Below, piece by piece: positions 17,442 through 27,163 of a stretch of DNA of 64,000 bases. A program made the position numbers and the translations under genes. The notes under the pieces were generated by a model. It made no database searches and was not told the origin of the DNA. It worked only from the letters and a program-made list of their open reading frames with translations. The DNA comes from [Zimmermannella] bifida NBRC 103089. GTDB lineage: Bacteria > Actinomycetota > Actinomycetes > Actinomycetales > Microbacteriaceae. The stretch is taken from assembly GCF_001570925.1 (NCBI RefSeq), contig NZ_BCSP01000001.1, positions 186,001 through 250,000 of the forward strand, in the 5' to 3' direction. Numbering within the stretch: the stretch's first letter is position 1; every line of letters begins with the position of its first letter.

Positions 17442-18329
17442 CTAGCTGCCGGTGTTGTACGTCTCGCGGAGCACCCGGGCAAGCGCCAGCGGCGTCTCGT
17501 AATGCACCAGGTGGCCTACGCCTTCGATCACGAATAATTGGCTGCCGGGCATGGCGGCCTGCAGTCGCTGCGAACTCGGTAGCGGCGCAATCTTGTCTCG
17601 TTCGCCGACAATCAGCGACGTACCGCTCGGAAAATCAGCCGCGTGGTGGGTGACGTCATCGGATACGGATGCGCGAAATGCTTCGAGCAGTACCTGGCGG
17701 TTCGCGAAGTCTGAAAAGTGCGCGTGGTGCTGCGCATGAATCCACTGTCGCAGCGCGCGATTGCGCGTCACCGCCATGACCTCGCTCATGATGCGAGTAA
17801 TGAATGGGGCGGACATCAGCCAGCTCCCCAATCGCTCTGGCAGCAGTGCACCGAGCTTGTAGTAGCCAATGGCGATATTGGTCAGGATGCGGTCCGGTCC
17901 GGAAAGCGCGTTCTCGGCAATTGGATTGACGAGCGAGATCCTGCGCGGCGACAGATTGGTAACCGCATTCGCCACAATCATCGAACCGAACGAGTGTCCG
18001 AGGACGATAGCCGACGCATCCGGGTCGACGATCTCGCAAAACTCCGTGAGCCAGCCCGCGTACTGCTCGAGCGAGTGTGTTCCCGAAAAGGGCTGCGATT
18101 CGCCGAATCCGGGGAGGTCGGGAGCAATGAACTGGCATTCGGGCATGGCTGCCGCGAGCAGCTCGAGTCCGTGGTGGGTACCGCGAAAGCCGTGCACCAG
18201 GATGAACGTGGTTGCGGCGTCGTCGGGCCCGTAGGTCCATACCGCGGTGCGGGCATCGCACACTGTGAACACGGTGTGTTTCGTGGGAATTGCCGAAAGA
18301 TGCGTTTCCAAGGGGTTGCGCGGAGTCAT
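17442..18329 (-). CDS. alpha/beta-hydrolase
   Basis: The 295-residue product has the alpha/beta-hydrolase pattern: oxyanion segment LVHGFRGTHHGLELLA, DLPGFGESQPF, nucleophile elbow VLGHSFGSMIVAN (Ser in GHSFG), the late acid in VGERDKIAP, and the catalytic His in IEGVGHLVHYETP. No signal peptide is seen, so it is cytoplasmic. I placed the start at the ATG at 18329 because the open frame upstream overlaps the treS promoter region and gives an unlike N-terminus. It is divergent from treS. Substrate unknown. Confidence 0.87.
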   Translation of the reverse strand: MTPRNPLETHLSAIPTKHTVFTVCDARTAVWTYGPDDAATTFILVHGFRGTHHGLELLAAAMPECQFIAPDLPGFGESQPFSGTHSLEQYAGWLTEFCEIVDPDASAIVLGHSFGSMIVANAVTNLSPRRISLVNPIAENALSGPDRILTNIAIGYYKLGALLPERLGSWLMSAPFITRIMSEVMAVTRNRALRQWIHAQHHAHFSDFANRQVLLEAFRASVSDDVTHHAADFPSGTSLIVGERDKIAPLPSSQRLQAAMPGSQLFVIEGVGHLVHYETPLALARVLRETYNTGS

Positions 18330-18424
18330 TATGAAAAAGTGTAGTGAGTCCCTACTGAATTCAATACGTAACGCACGAACAAGAGCGCTTGCAAGCGTCG
18401 ACGACCGATAGCGAGGATCCCCCG

Positions 18425-20158
18425 ATGAGCTTTGGCACACCACCACTACTGCCCGGACTGCAACGAGACGAGAACTGGTTCAAGCGTGCCGTGTACTACG
18501 AGGTGCTCGTGCGTGCATTTGCCGATTCAAATGGTGATGGTATTGGCGATTTCCAGGGGCTGATTTCCAAGCTCGACTATCTGCAATGGCTCGGCATCGA
18601 CGTGATTTGGGTGCCGCCATTCTTCAAGTCGCCGCTTCGCGATGGTGGGTACGACGTTGAGGATTATCGTTCAGTGCTTCCCGAGTACGGCACTATCGAT
18701 GATTTTCGCGAATTGGTCACGAAAGCCCACGAACGCAATATGCGGGTGCTGATTGACATCGTCATTAACCACACATCTGACCAACACGAGTGGTTTCAGG
18801 AATCGCGTCGAGACCCAGACGGTCCATATGGCGACTATTACGTGTGGAGCGATACCGACGAAAAATACGAGGACTATCGCATTATTTTCGTCGACACCGA
18901 AGAATCCAATTGGACGTTTGACACTGAGCGACGCCAGTACTTCTTCCACCGGTTCTTCTCGCATCAACCCGATCTCAATTTTGAATCCGAGGCCGTACAA
19001 CGTGAGGTATTTGACGTCGTTCGGTTCTGGCTCGATTTGGGTGTCGATGGCTGCCGCTTGGATGCGATTCCGTACCTGTACGAAACCGAAGACGGTAACG
19101 GTGAATCGGAGCCGGCCACCCATGAATTCGTCAAGCGCCTGCGCGCCATGGTCGACGAAGAATACCCCGGCCGAGTGCTGCTCGCCGAAGCTAATCAGTG
19201 GCCGCACGAAGTGGTTGACTACTTCGGTACCGAAGAGGAGCCCGAATGCCACATGGCGTTCGACTTCCCCACCATGCCCCGCATCTTTTATGCGCTCCGG
19301 TCGCAGCAGAAGCAAGAACTCGAAGACGTTCTTCGTGAACAACTCGAGATCCCGAGCACCGCAGCGTGGGGTGTATTCCTACGTAACCACGACGAGTTAA
19401 CGCTGGAAATGGTTGATGAGGAGTATCGCCAAACAATGTACGGCTGGTACGCCTACGACCCGCGGATGCGCGTTAACGTCGGGATCCGACGCCGCCTGGC
19501 TCCCCTGCTCGAAAACAACCTTGACGAAATCAAACTCGCGAATGCGCTCTTGCTTTCGCTCAAGGGTTCACCGTTTTTGTACTACGGCGATGAGATCGGT
19601 ATGGGCGACAACATCTGGCTGAATGACCGTGACGCCTCCCGTACCCCGATGCAGTGGTCGCCCGACCGGAATGCCGGCTTCTCAAGCGCCGATGCTGGCA
19701 AGCTCTCGCTGCCCGTGGTGCAGTCGCTCGTGTACAACTACGGTCACGTGAACGTCGAGACCCAGATGGCACAGTCTGCATCCCTCCTGCACTGGACCCG
19801 ACGCATCCTGCACCTTCGCCGCGAGCATCCCGTATTCGGTCTCGGAAATCTGCAGGTTGTCGAGACTGATCACGAATCGGTGCTGGCATTCGTGCGCAGC
19901 ATGAGCGACGAAGCCCACGCCAACCGAGGTGGCATGCATTCGCACGCCGAACGCATCCTGTGCGTGTTCTCGTTTGCGCACAGTCCCGTACACGCACGCA
20001 TCCAATTGCCCGAGTTTGCGGGCATGGCTATGGAAGACTGCTTTGGTGGACAGGAATTCCCCACTATTGGTGAGGACGGCGCTGTCGATTTGACCTTCGG
20101 TGCGCAGCAGTTCTATTGGCTGCGTTTGCACCAGCCGCAGTTTGAAAGGAATACATAG
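18425..20158 (+). CDS. treS: trehalose synthase TreS (maltose alpha-D-glucosyltransferase)
   Basis: TreS interconverts maltose and trehalose. The 577-residue GH13 protein starts with the subfamily signature DENWFKRAVYYEVLVRAFADSNGDGIGDF. It carries DIVINH (111-116), the nucleophile Asp213 in GCRLDAIPYLYE, the acid/base Glu255 in LLAEANQWP, and the transition-state Asp323 in RNHDELTLEMVD. I chose the ATG at 18425 over a TTG 36 bp upstream. There is no maltokinase domain and no pep2 or glgE gene nearby, so the GlgE route is not visible here. Its stop overlaps the GTG of the following exonuclease gene. Confidence 0.94.
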   Translation: MSFGTPPLLPGLQRDENWFKRAVYYEVLVRAFADSNGDGIGDFQGLISKLDYLQWLGIDVIWVPPFFKSPLRDGGYDVEDYRSVLPEYGTIDDFRELVTKAHERNMRVLIDIVINHTSDQHEWFQESRRDPDGPYGDYYVWSDTDEKYEDYRIIFVDTEESNWTFDTERRQYFFHRFFSHQPDLNFESEAVQREVFDVVRFWLDLGVDGCRLDAIPYLYETEDGNGESEPATHEFVKRLRAMVDEEYPGRVLLAEANQWPHEVVDYFGTEEEPECHMAFDFPTMPRIFYALRSQQKQELEDVLREQLEIPSTAAWGVFLRNHDELTLEMVDEEYRQTMYGWYAYDPRMRVNVGIRRRLAPLLENNLDEIKLANALLLSLKGSPFLYYGDEIGMGDNIWLNDRDASRTPMQWSPDRNAGFSSADAGKLSLPVVQSLVYNYGHVNVETQMAQSASLLHWTRRILHLRREHPVFGLGNLQVVETDHESVLAFVRSMSDEAHANRGGMHSHAERILCVFSFAHSPVHARIQLPEFAGMAMEDCFGGQEFPTIGEDGAVDLTFGAQQFYWLRLHQPQFERNT

Positions 20159-20877
20159 TGAGTGACGCATCGGCTGTAGCGGCACCTTCCGCCCAGTGGG
20201 CGGATCGCGTGGTCGTTTTCGATACCGAAACCACCGGTATTGATCCAATGAATGACCGAATTGTGACCGCGTTTTTCGGCATTCTGGATGCGGACGGCGA
20301 AGTCGAGCGCGGCACCGATTGGCTCGCCGACCCGGGTATCGAGATTCCCGAACGCGCCACTGCCGTGCACGGCGTTACCACAGAGACCGCGCAGAGCGAG
20401 GGTGAGCCTGCTGCCGAAGTCATCGCCAAGCTCGCGAAGTCCCTCGAGTGGGTCGCACGAAGCGGCCTGCCACTGGTCGTATTCAACGCTCCCTACGACC
20501 TCACGCTGCTTGCGGCAGAGTGCAATCGCCACGGCGTACCGTTCCCGCCGCTCGGCAAGCAGGTGATTGACCCGCTGGTGATTGACCGTCAGGTTGATAA
20601 GTTCCGCAAGGGTAAGCGCACGCTTACTGACTCGGCGCCCGTTTATGGCGTCGAGCTTCTCGATGCGCATGATGCCGGCGCGGATGCGATTGCCAGCGGT
20701 CAGGTGGCGCAGGCGATGGCACGCAAGTACCCCGACCAGCTCGCTATTCCGCTGGCGGAGCTGCACGATCTGCAGGCGCAGTGGGCGGATGCGCAGGCGA
20801 CAGATTTCGAGTCGTACATGCGTCGTCAGCGCGACCCGAACTTCACCGCCGATCGCGGCTGGCCGATCCGCGGCTAG
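20158..20877 (+). CDS. DnaQ-like DEDDh 3'-5' exonuclease
   Basis: The 239-residue protein has the exonuclease fold of the DnaQ family. Motif Exo I VVVFDTETTGIDP contains Asp22 and Glu24, Exo II FNAPYDLTLL contains Asp114, and Exo III DAHDAGADA contains His171 and Asp176, giving the DEDDh set. It has the length of stand-alone epsilon-like exonucleases found across actinobacteria. The start is GTG at 20158, sharing one base with the treS stop, so it is probably translationally coupled although functionally unrelated. It is followed by a hairpin. Confidence 0.9.
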   Translation: MSDASAVAAPSAQWADRVVVFDTETTGIDPMNDRIVTAFFGILDADGEVERGTDWLADPGIEIPERATAVHGVTTETAQSEGEPAAEVIAKLAKSLEWVARSGLPLVVFNAPYDLTLLAAECNRHGVPFPPLGKQVIDPLVIDRQVDKFRKGKRTLTDSAPVYGVELLDAHDAGADAIASGQVAQAMARKYPDQLAIPLAELHDLQAQWADAQATDFESYMRRQRDPNFTADRGWPIRG

Positions 20878-20913
20878 CCAGCCAGAGCGTGGGCGAACCA
20901 GACCCACATCCGC

Positions 20914-20954
20914 TTGGGGCGAGTTCCTGCGTGATGCAGATGAACTCGCCCCAA
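20914..20954. terminator. bidirectional hairpin between the exonuclease and MFS genes
   Basis: A perfect 13-bp stem (20914-20926 with 20942-20954) encloses a smaller CTGC/GCAG stem. It lies between two convergent genes and can end both transcripts. Confidence 0.75.
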
Positions 20955-21003
20955 ATTCGTTGCGGCAGCGCCGCGCAACCTCATGCTGCGATTGGCGGTG
21001 TCG

Positions 21004-22404
21004 TTAGTCTCGAATCGGGTGATCGAGTTCGTCCTGACGCAATCCGGCAAAGAGCAGCACATAGACAGTGGCAGCAACCGTAATCACCGCAACGGCGGCG
21101 AAAATCCACTCGATCGGCAACCACTTGCCAACCGGACCCGCAATCGCCGTTGACAGCGGCAGCAACGCGAGCGATACAAAGAAGTCCAGGCTCGAGACTC
21201 GGCCGAGCATGTGCCGCGGCACACGGCGCTGCAAGAGCGTGCCCCAGATCACGTTTCCGGCACCACCAGTAGCACCCATGATGAACGCCAGCACCACGAT
21301 GATCCAGAGCTGCCCAACAAATCCAAAAAGACCGAACAGCGCGAGCGGCAGTCCCCAAAGGCTCAGCATCACCGTGAGGTAGCGACGCGGCAGCGCCAGC
21401 GAAGAAATGACGAATGAGCCGAGCGCGGCACCCACGCCAAAACCGGCAAGCACCATACCGAACGCATCCGACCCCAGACCGAGCTGCTCACGCAGCAAGA
21501 ACGGTGTCAGCACCTCGAGCGGTCCGAGGTAGAAAAACAGGATGAACGAGCTCCATCCCAATGTCCACGCAACCCAGGGAGTCTTCGCAACGAAACGTAC
21601 GGCTTCGCGCAGGTCTTCCCATGCGGTGGTCTTCGCCAGCTTGCCAGAATCTTCCGCAGCCGTTGTTTCAGCGATGCTCGGCAGCAGGATGGCGCCGGTA
21701 ACGGGTGAACTCACCTGTATTGGCGGTGTTGCTCCCGAGGTCTCCCCCTGGTCAACGCGCGGGTGCAGCCAGCACAGCGCCAGCAACGCAAGCAAGTGAG
21801 CACCAGCGATCACGATGATCGCCACGGACGGTGCAAGCGCGGCGGTGACATAGCCCGCAACGGCTGGTCCAAGTGCCTGCGTCAGCACTGGCCGCCCCAT
21901 CCCTTCAATACCGTTGGCGGCAAGCAGCTCTTCTTCGCGAAGGATGCGCGGCAATGAGGCCGAGTATGCCGGGAAGAAAAAGCCAGTGGCGATACCGAGC
22001 AACGCACCGGTGACCGCAAGGTGCCAGACCTGCAGCAGTCCGAGCGCACCCAGAATGGCGCTAAAGCTCACGGCGAGTAGGTTAACCAGTTCAACGGCGC
22101 GCAAGATCCAACGTCGAGGCAAGCGATCGGCCGCAACCCCGCCGAGAATGGCGGTCGTGATCAGACCGATCGCCGTTGAGGTGCCGACGATTGCCACGGC
22201 AACTTCATCGCCGCCAAGTTCGATGACTTCGTAGACCATCGCGACGGCCCACATCCCCGAACCGAACAATGACATCGCCATGGCGAGCATGAGGATGCGG
22301 AAATCGGGCGAGCGAAACGGTTGCAGTGCCCGGGGCAGCTTCGAGCCGGTTGTGCCCGACGGAGTGGGAGATTCGGAGGGATCGCTTGCAACGTTGCGAG
22401 CCAT
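21004..22404 (-). CDS. MFS transporter (EntS-like exporter family)
   Basis: The 466-residue product has about twelve membrane helices and the MFS_3/EntS-type layout: FRILMLAMAMSLFGSGMWAVAMVYEVIEL in helix 1, and GVAADRLPRRWILRAVELVN, the loop 2-3 signature with DRxxRR. A hydrophilic central loop of about 50 residues separates the halves. Members export siderophores or small drugs, but many are of unknown substrate. Nothing in the neighbourhood (exonuclease, L31) suggests the cargo. Confidence 0.88.
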   Translation of the reverse strand: MARNVASDPSESPTPSGTTGSKLPRALQPFRSPDFRILMLAMAMSLFGSGMWAVAMVYEVIELGGDEVAVAIVGTSTAIGLITTAILGGVAADRLPRRWILRAVELVNLLAVSFSAILGALGLLQVWHLAVTGALLGIATGFFFPAYSASLPRILREEELLAANGIEGMGRPVLTQALGPAVAGYVTAALAPSVAIIVIAGAHLLALLALCWLHPRVDQGETSGATPPIQVSSPVTGAILLPSIAETTAAEDSGKLAKTTAWEDLREAVRFVAKTPWVAWTLGWSSFILFFYLGPLEVLTPFLLREQLGLGSDAFGMVLAGFGVGAALGSFVISSLALPRRYLTVMLSLWGLPLALFGLFGFVGQLWIIVVLAFIMGATGGAGNVIWGTLLQRRVPRHMLGRVSSLDFFVSLALLPLSTAIAGPVGKWLPIEWIFAAVAVITVAATVYVLLFAGLRQDELDHPIRD

Positions 22405-22458
22405 CGCATCCTCGACTTTCGTATCGCAGGTTCGGGAATCAGTTTATGGGAAACGCAA

Positions 22459-22492
22459 AAGCGGTGGGAACTCAATCGAGTTCCCACCGCTT
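22459..22492 (-). terminator. terminator downstream of the L31 gene
   Basis: A perfect 15-bp stem (22459-22473 with 22478-22492) closes a 4-nt loop, 27 bp after the rpmE2 stop. On the minus strand it is followed by TTGCGTTT. It insulates the L31 gene from the MFS gene. Confidence 0.85.
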
Positions 22493-22519
22493 CGCGTAGT
22501 GCTGAAGGTGCTAGTCGAA

Positions 22520-22777
22520 CTAGGCCTTCTTGCCAAACTTGGCGTAGCGGTTCTTGAACTTCTCGACGCGACCGGCCGAGTCCATGATGCGCTGCTTACC
22601 GGTGTAGAACGGGTGCGAAGCGCTCGAGATTTCAACGTCAACTACCGGGTAGGTGTTGCCGTCTTCCCACTCGATGGTCTTCTGGCTGGTGACGGTCGAA
22701 CGGGTGATGAACTTCTCACCCGAAGCGAGGTCGTTGAACACCACGTAGTGGTAGTCCGGGTGGATGTCTGCCTTCAT
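22520..22777 (-). CDS. rpmE2: 50S ribosomal protein L31 type B
   Basis: The 85-residue protein matches L31: [16 protein letters not shown] at the start and [28 protein letters not shown] near the end. It has no cysteine at all, so it is the zinc-free (C-minus, type B) form. The ATG at 22777 follows GAAGGAAAC, a good ribosome-binding site; ten upstream codons in the same frame are excluded on this basis. In many bacteria the zinc-free paralogue is repressed by Zur, but I see no clear Zur-like palindrome upstream. Confidence 0.95.
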   Translation of the reverse strand: MKADIHPDYHYVVFNDLASGEKFITRSTVTSQKTIEWEDGNTYPVVDVEISSASHPFYTGKQRIMDSAGRVEKFKNRYAKFGKKA

Positions 22778-22942
22778 CGTGTTTCCTTCTTCGACAAGTT
22801 GATGCAAGTTTCAAATGCTGGGCTGCGTAACCCCGTACATCAATGACGAAATTACACGCGCATGAACGTACGGTTAGGCCCAAGCAAAGCCAAGGGGCAA
22901 TACTAGCATGCGGTTGACCGCAAATGCGAGCACACTGGCAAG

Positions 22943-23728
22943 TTATGCCAGCGCGCGGGCGGTGAATCGCCCGTACTGTTCCTGAACCTCCAACGGTAGG
23001 CCAAAGGTTGCTTCGAGGTTTGCACTGGTCAGCGTGTCGCGAATCGGGCCCGCTGCCATGATCTTCCCCTCTCGCATCAGCATCGCGTGCGTAATCCCAG
23101 CCGGGATTTCCTCAACGTGGTGCGTGACCATCACGATGGCCGGCGCAAAGTCACTCTGGGCGTATTCCGTCAGCGACGCGAGCAGCCGCTCACGCGACCC
23201 GAGATCGAGTGCTGCACTCGGTTCATCCAGCAGCAGCAACTCAGGGTCACTCATGACCGACCGGGCAATCAGTACGCGCTTGCGTTCGCCATCCGACAGC
23301 GTGCCGAAGGTTCGATCAGCCAGCTCGCTGAGCTGCCATTGTTCAAGCACCTCATCTACCTGGGCGTAGTCGATCTCGTCGTACTCTTCGGTCCAGCGTC
23401 CGGTCACACCGTAGACAGCGGTGAGGACCGCGTCACGAACGGTTTCGGTATTAGGCAGACGCGCTGCCATCTCGCTGCTGGCAACACCGATTCGCGGACG
23501 CAGCTCGTTGACGTCACAAGTGCCGATCGCTTCCCCAAGTACCTCAACCTCACCGCTGGTCGGATGCAGATACGCCGATGCGAGCGCCAGTAGCGTCGAC
23601 TTTCCGGCGCCGTTCGGTCCCAGAATGACCCAGCGGTCCGCATCCGAAACGGACCAGTTCACGTCGTCGAGAATTGCGCGACCGTTGCGCACGACACTCG
23701 TGCCGCTAAAGGAGAGCACTTCAGTCAT
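22943..23728 (-). CDS. ABC transporter ATP-binding protein
   Basis: The 261-residue protein is a single ABC ATPase domain: Walker A GPNGAGKST, Q-loop region, signature LSDGERKR (a variant of LSGGQ), Walker B LLLLDEPSAALDL, and the switch His in MVTHHVEEIP. Homologues resemble ModF/YlmA-like ATPases whose permease partner is unknown. No permease or binding-protein gene is adjacent. The start at 23728 was preferred over one 57 bp upstream because it gives the usual MTEVLSF-like N-terminus. Confidence 0.88.
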   Translation of the reverse strand: MTEVLSFSGTSVVRNGRAILDDVNWSVSDADRWVILGPNGAGKSTLLALASAYLHPTSGEVEVLGEAIGTCDVNELRPRIGVASSEMAARLPNTETVRDAVLTAVYGVTGRWTEEYDEIDYAQVDEVLEQWQLSELADRTFGTLSDGERKRVLIARSVMSDPELLLLDEPSAALDLGSRERLLASLTEYAQSDFAPAIVMVTHHVEEIPAGITHAMLMREGKIMAAGPIRDTLTSANLEATFGLPLEVQEQYGRFTARALA

Positions 23729-23817
23729 AGGTATTGATCCACTTTCAGTCCATTGGTTGCGCGCATTGCGGTAGCACTGCGGCAATTCATGAGTACGCTT
23801 ACGCGGTTCGTTGCGCG

Positions 23818-25017
23818 TTAGCTATTGGCACGTTCAGCGAGGATAGTCCGGTAAAGCTCGATCGTTTGATCGGCGATCTGCGTCCAGGTGAACTCGCGCT
23901 CGACGCGTTCACGACCGGCCTGACCGTATTTTGCCGCAAGCTCCGGGTCGGCAAGCACTTCATTCAGCGCGGATGCGAGGTCAGCAATGTACTTGTCCGG
24001 GTCAGTCGGCGTTCCGGTTCCGTCCTGAACCTGTTCGATCGGCACAATACGTCCGGTTACGCCATCCTGAACGACCTCGGGGATACCGCCGGTGCCCGAG
24101 CCTACGACGGCGGTGCCGCAGCTCATGGCTTCGAGGTTGACGATGCCCAGCGGCTCGTAGATGGATGGGCAAACGAACACGTCGGCTGCGGTGAGCAGCG
24201 CCATGATCTGTTCGCGCGGCAAGTGGTCGGAAATCCAATGAACGTTTTCACGCTCTGCTTGCAGTACCGAGACAAGCTCACGCACTTCACGTTCGATCGC
24301 CGGAGTATCCGGAGCACCCGCACACAACACAATCTGCACATCAGCCGGGAGCTCGCGAACTGCGCGCAGCAGGTACGGCAGACCCTTTTGACGCGTGATT
24401 CGGCCAACGAAAATGACCGTCTTGTGGTCGGGGTTTACACCAAGGCTACGAACGATCTCCGGGTCATCAACCGGGTGCCAGCATTCCGTGTCAATGCCGT
24501 TGTAGATGGTCACAACTTTGTCTGGGTCTAGCTGCGGGTAGCAACGAAGAATGTCGCGTCGCATCCCGTTCGAAACCGCGATGATGCGGTCAGCGTTTTC
24601 GTACGCATCCCGCTCCATCCAACTCGACAGGCGGTAACCGCCACCGAGCTGCTCGGCCTTCCACGGACGAAGTGGCTCCAGTGAGTGTGCCGAAATGACG
24701 TGCGGGATGCCGTGCAGTCGCGCAGCAATATTGCCTGCCTGGTTGGCGTACCAAGTGTGTGAATGCACCAGATCAGCACCCTCGACATCGGCGGCCATCC
24801 GGACATTTGCGCCGAGGAACCCGAGCGCCGCGTTGCGGTCACGGAGGTCTTCGGGAACGTCATAACCGGTGGTGTTCGGCTCTTCAATCGGCTCGTCAAA
24901 GCAGCGAACGGCAACATCGATGTTCGCGCGCATCGCCCGAACAAGCTCAGTTACATGGACTCCGGCTCCGCCATAAACGTGGGGTGGGTACTCACGACTA
25001 ATCACATCAACGCGCAT
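23818..25017 (-). CDS. glgA: glycogen synthase / alpha-maltose-1-phosphate synthase (GT4)
   Basis: The 399-residue enzyme is the actinobacterial GT4 type, which extends alpha-1,4-glucan or makes maltose-1-phosphate from ADP-glucose. Visible features are the N-terminal SREYPPHVYGGAGVHVTELVRAM, the linker VVTIYNGIDTECWHP, VGRITRQKGLPYLLRAV, and the nucleotide-sugar motif SIYEPLGIVNLEAMSCGTAVVGSGTGGIPEVV. It is divergent from glgC, which supplies ADP-glucose, with 62 bp between the starts. TreS in this window could link this pathway to trehalose, but GlgE and GlgB are not present here. Confidence 0.93.
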   Translation of the reverse strand: MRVDVISREYPPHVYGGAGVHVTELVRAMRANIDVAVRCFDEPIEEPNTTGYDVPEDLRDRNAALGFLGANVRMAADVEGADLVHSHTWYANQAGNIAARLHGIPHVISAHSLEPLRPWKAEQLGGGYRLSSWMERDAYENADRIIAVSNGMRRDILRCYPQLDPDKVVTIYNGIDTECWHPVDDPEIVRSLGVNPDHKTVIFVGRITRQKGLPYLLRAVRELPADVQIVLCAGAPDTPAIEREVRELVSVLQAERENVHWISDHLPREQIMALLTAADVFVCPSIYEPLGIVNLEAMSCGTAVVGSGTGGIPEVVQDGVTGRIVPIEQVQDGTGTPTDPDKYIADLASALNEVLADPELAAKYGQAGRERVEREFTWTQIADQTIELYRTILAERANS

Positions 25018-25079
25018 GTTCTCAGGCTAGACACTCAAATGAACAGTTCCATTAATGTTTCCCCCTTACAGTGTGGTTC

Positions 25080-26327
25080 ATGGCGACGGGGCAGAAAAAA
25101 ATTTTCGGAATCGTACTTGCTGGTGGCGAGGGCAAGCGCCTGATGCCGCTCACGGCAGACCGGGCAAAACCGGCCGTGCCGTTTGCGGGCCAGTACCGAC
25201 TGATCGACTTTGCGATCTCAAACTTGGTGAACTCTGGTCTCCAGCAGATCGTGGCACTTACGCAGTACAAGTCACACTCACTTGACCGCCACATGTCGCA
25301 GACCTGGCGTCTGCCGGCAATGCTCGGCTCGTACGTCTCGAGTGTGCCTGCGCAGCAGCGCCGCGGTAAGCACTGGTTTTCAGGTTCCGCTGACGCAATC
25401 TTCCAGTCGCTGAACCTCATCCACGACGAGAAGCCGGACATCGTGGTTGTCGTCGGTGCCGACCACGTCTACCGCATGGACTTCTCGCAGATGATCGAGG
25501 AACACATTGCCTCGGGTCGCGGCGCGACGGTGGCGGCAATCCGCCAGCCTAAGTCGATGTCGACCAGCTTCGGTGTCATCGATGTTGATCCCGAAGACCC
25601 CACGCGGATTCGCGAGTTCCTCGAGAAGCCAGAAACCTGCGAAGGCCTGCCAGACAGCCCGAACGAGATTCTGGCGTCAATGGGTAACTACGTGTTCGAC
25701 GCTGACAAGCTCGTTGAGGCGGTTACTCGCGATGCTGCCGATGAGACTTCGAAACACGACATGGGTGGCGACATCATTCCTGCCTTCGTTCGTGACGGTG
25801 ACTGCGGTGTCTACGACTTCATTAACAACGACGTGCCGGGTTCCACCCCGCGCGACCGTGACTACTGGCGCGACGTGGGTACCATCGACTCGTTCTTTGA
25901 CGCACACATGGACCTCATCCAGACCATGCCGATCTTCAACCTCTATAACGAGCGTTGGCCGATCATGTCGCAGGCCCTCAACTCGCCACCGGCAAAGTTT
26001 GTGCGCGACGCACGCGGCTCGACCGGCACCATGATCGACTCGATCATCTCGCTTGGTTCGGTAATTTCCGGTTCGCATGTTGAGCGTTCGGTGCTCGGTC
26101 CATGGACGCAGGTGCACTCGGGCGCGTTGGTTGTGGACTCGATCACGTTCGACCGCGTTTCGATTGAGCCGGGTGCGCAGGTACGCCGAGCGATTCTCGA
26201 CAAGAACGTCATCGTGCGCGAAGGCGCCAGCATCGGTATCGACCCCGAGCACGACCGGGCTCGTGGCTTCACGGTCACCGCGTCGGGTATCACTGTGGTG
26301 CCAAAGAATGGCATCGTTGAGGCATGA
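25080..26327 (+). CDS. glgC: glucose-1-phosphate adenylyltransferase GlgC
   Basis: GlgC makes ADP-glucose, the committed step of glycogen synthesis. The 415-residue protein begins with the nucleotide-binding loop [39 protein letters not shown], has [23 protein letters not shown], and [18 protein letters not shown], and ends in a left-handed beta-helix of hexapeptide repeats (about residues 300-410). I chose the ATG at 25080; a GTG 9 bp upstream is in frame. It overlaps serB by 4 bp (ATGA). Confidence 0.95.
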   Translation: MATGQKKIFGIVLAGGEGKRLMPLTADRAKPAVPFAGQYRLIDFAISNLVNSGLQQIVALTQYKSHSLDRHMSQTWRLPAMLGSYVSSVPAQQRRGKHWFSGSADAIFQSLNLIHDEKPDIVVVVGADHVYRMDFSQMIEEHIASGRGATVAAIRQPKSMSTSFGVIDVDPEDPTRIREFLEKPETCEGLPDSPNEILASMGNYVFDADKLVEAVTRDAADETSKHDMGGDIIPAFVRDGDCGVYDFINNDVPGSTPRDRDYWRDVGTIDSFFDAHMDLIQTMPIFNLYNERWPIMSQALNSPPAKFVRDARGSTGTMIDSIISLGSVISGSHVERSVLGPWTQVHSGALVVDSITFDRVSIEPGAQVRRAILDKNVIVREGASIGIDPEHDRARGFTVTASGITVVPKNGIVEA

Positions 26328-27028
26328 CCCCCAACGATCTAACGCTTTCGCCAATGCACGGTGAGGGCACCATTACTCCCGGTGCCCGCTTCCTTGTTGT
26401 CCTCGACGTCGATTCGACGCTGATTGAAGACGAAGTCATTGAGCTGATCGCCGACTATGCGAATGTCCGCGATCAGGTGACAGAAGTCACCGATCGTGCC
26501 ATGCGCGGCGAGCTCGATTTCGAAGGCAGTCTGCGTGAACGCGTCGCGTTGCTTAAAGGCGTAACGACCGCACAAATTGCCGAAGTACGCGACCGTATTA
26601 CCGTCACCAAGGGTGTGCCCGAGATGATTGCCGCAGTTCACGCTGCCGGAGGTCGAGTCGGATGTGTATCTGGCGGATTCCATGAGGTGCTCGACCCGCT
26701 GGCTAAGGATCTAGGCCTGGACCTCTGGCGCGCGAACCGCTTTGCAACCGATGACGCGGGTGTGCTCACCGGCGAAGTGACCGGCACCATTGTCGGTCGT
26801 GAGGTCAAGGCACGCACGCTGCGCAGCTGGGCGCAATCACTCGACGTGCCGATGGAACGCACCGTCGCAGTTGGCGATGGCGCTAACGACCTCGGCATGA
26901 TGGCAATTGCGGGCCTCTCCGTCGCGTTCGACGCCAAGCCTGTCGTGCGAGAGCAGGCAAGCGTAGCCATGCGCGACCGCGACATGACTCAGCTGCTCCC
27001 CCTGCTCGGCATTCCCGCAGCGCACTAA
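26324..27028 (+). CDS. serB: phosphoserine phosphatase SerB
   Basis: SerB catalyses the last step of serine synthesis. The 234-residue HAD enzyme has motif [14 protein letters not shown] (Asp28 and Asp30), Glu and Arg of the small cap, motif [17 protein letters not shown], the conserved Lys in VKARTL, and motif [13 protein letters not shown]. It lacks the N-terminal ACT domain of longer actinobacterial SerB proteins, so serine feedback is not expected through such a domain. It overlaps glgC by 4 bp and is probably translated from the same mRNA. Confidence 0.93.
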   Translation: MTPNDLTLSPMHGEGTITPGARFLVVLDVDSTLIEDEVIELIADYANVRDQVTEVTDRAMRGELDFEGSLRERVALLKGVTTAQIAEVRDRITVTKGVPEMIAAVHAAGGRVGCVSGGFHEVLDPLAKDLGLDLWRANRFATDDAGVLTGEVTGTIVGREVKARTLRSWAQSLDVPMERTVAVGDGANDLGMMAIAGLSVAFDAKPVVREQASVAMRDRDMTQLLPLLGIPAAH

Positions 27029-27105
27029 ATTCGCTGCTGTGAGTAAGGACAGCACGGTGACCGTCCACATCAATGATGAGGACGTCGTTTGCTCACCAAA
27101 CGACA

Positions 27106-27149
27106 ATGCGCGGGATGCCCGGTTTCTGTACCGGATGCATCCCGCGCAT
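27106..27149. terminator. bidirectional terminator between serB and fabG
   Basis: A 13-bp perfect stem (27106-27118 with 27137-27149) holds an inner CCGGT/ACCGG stem. It lies between convergent genes, 77 bp after serB and 14 bp after fabG. Confidence 0.8.
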
Positions 27150-27163
27150 GCTGTCTTGAACGG

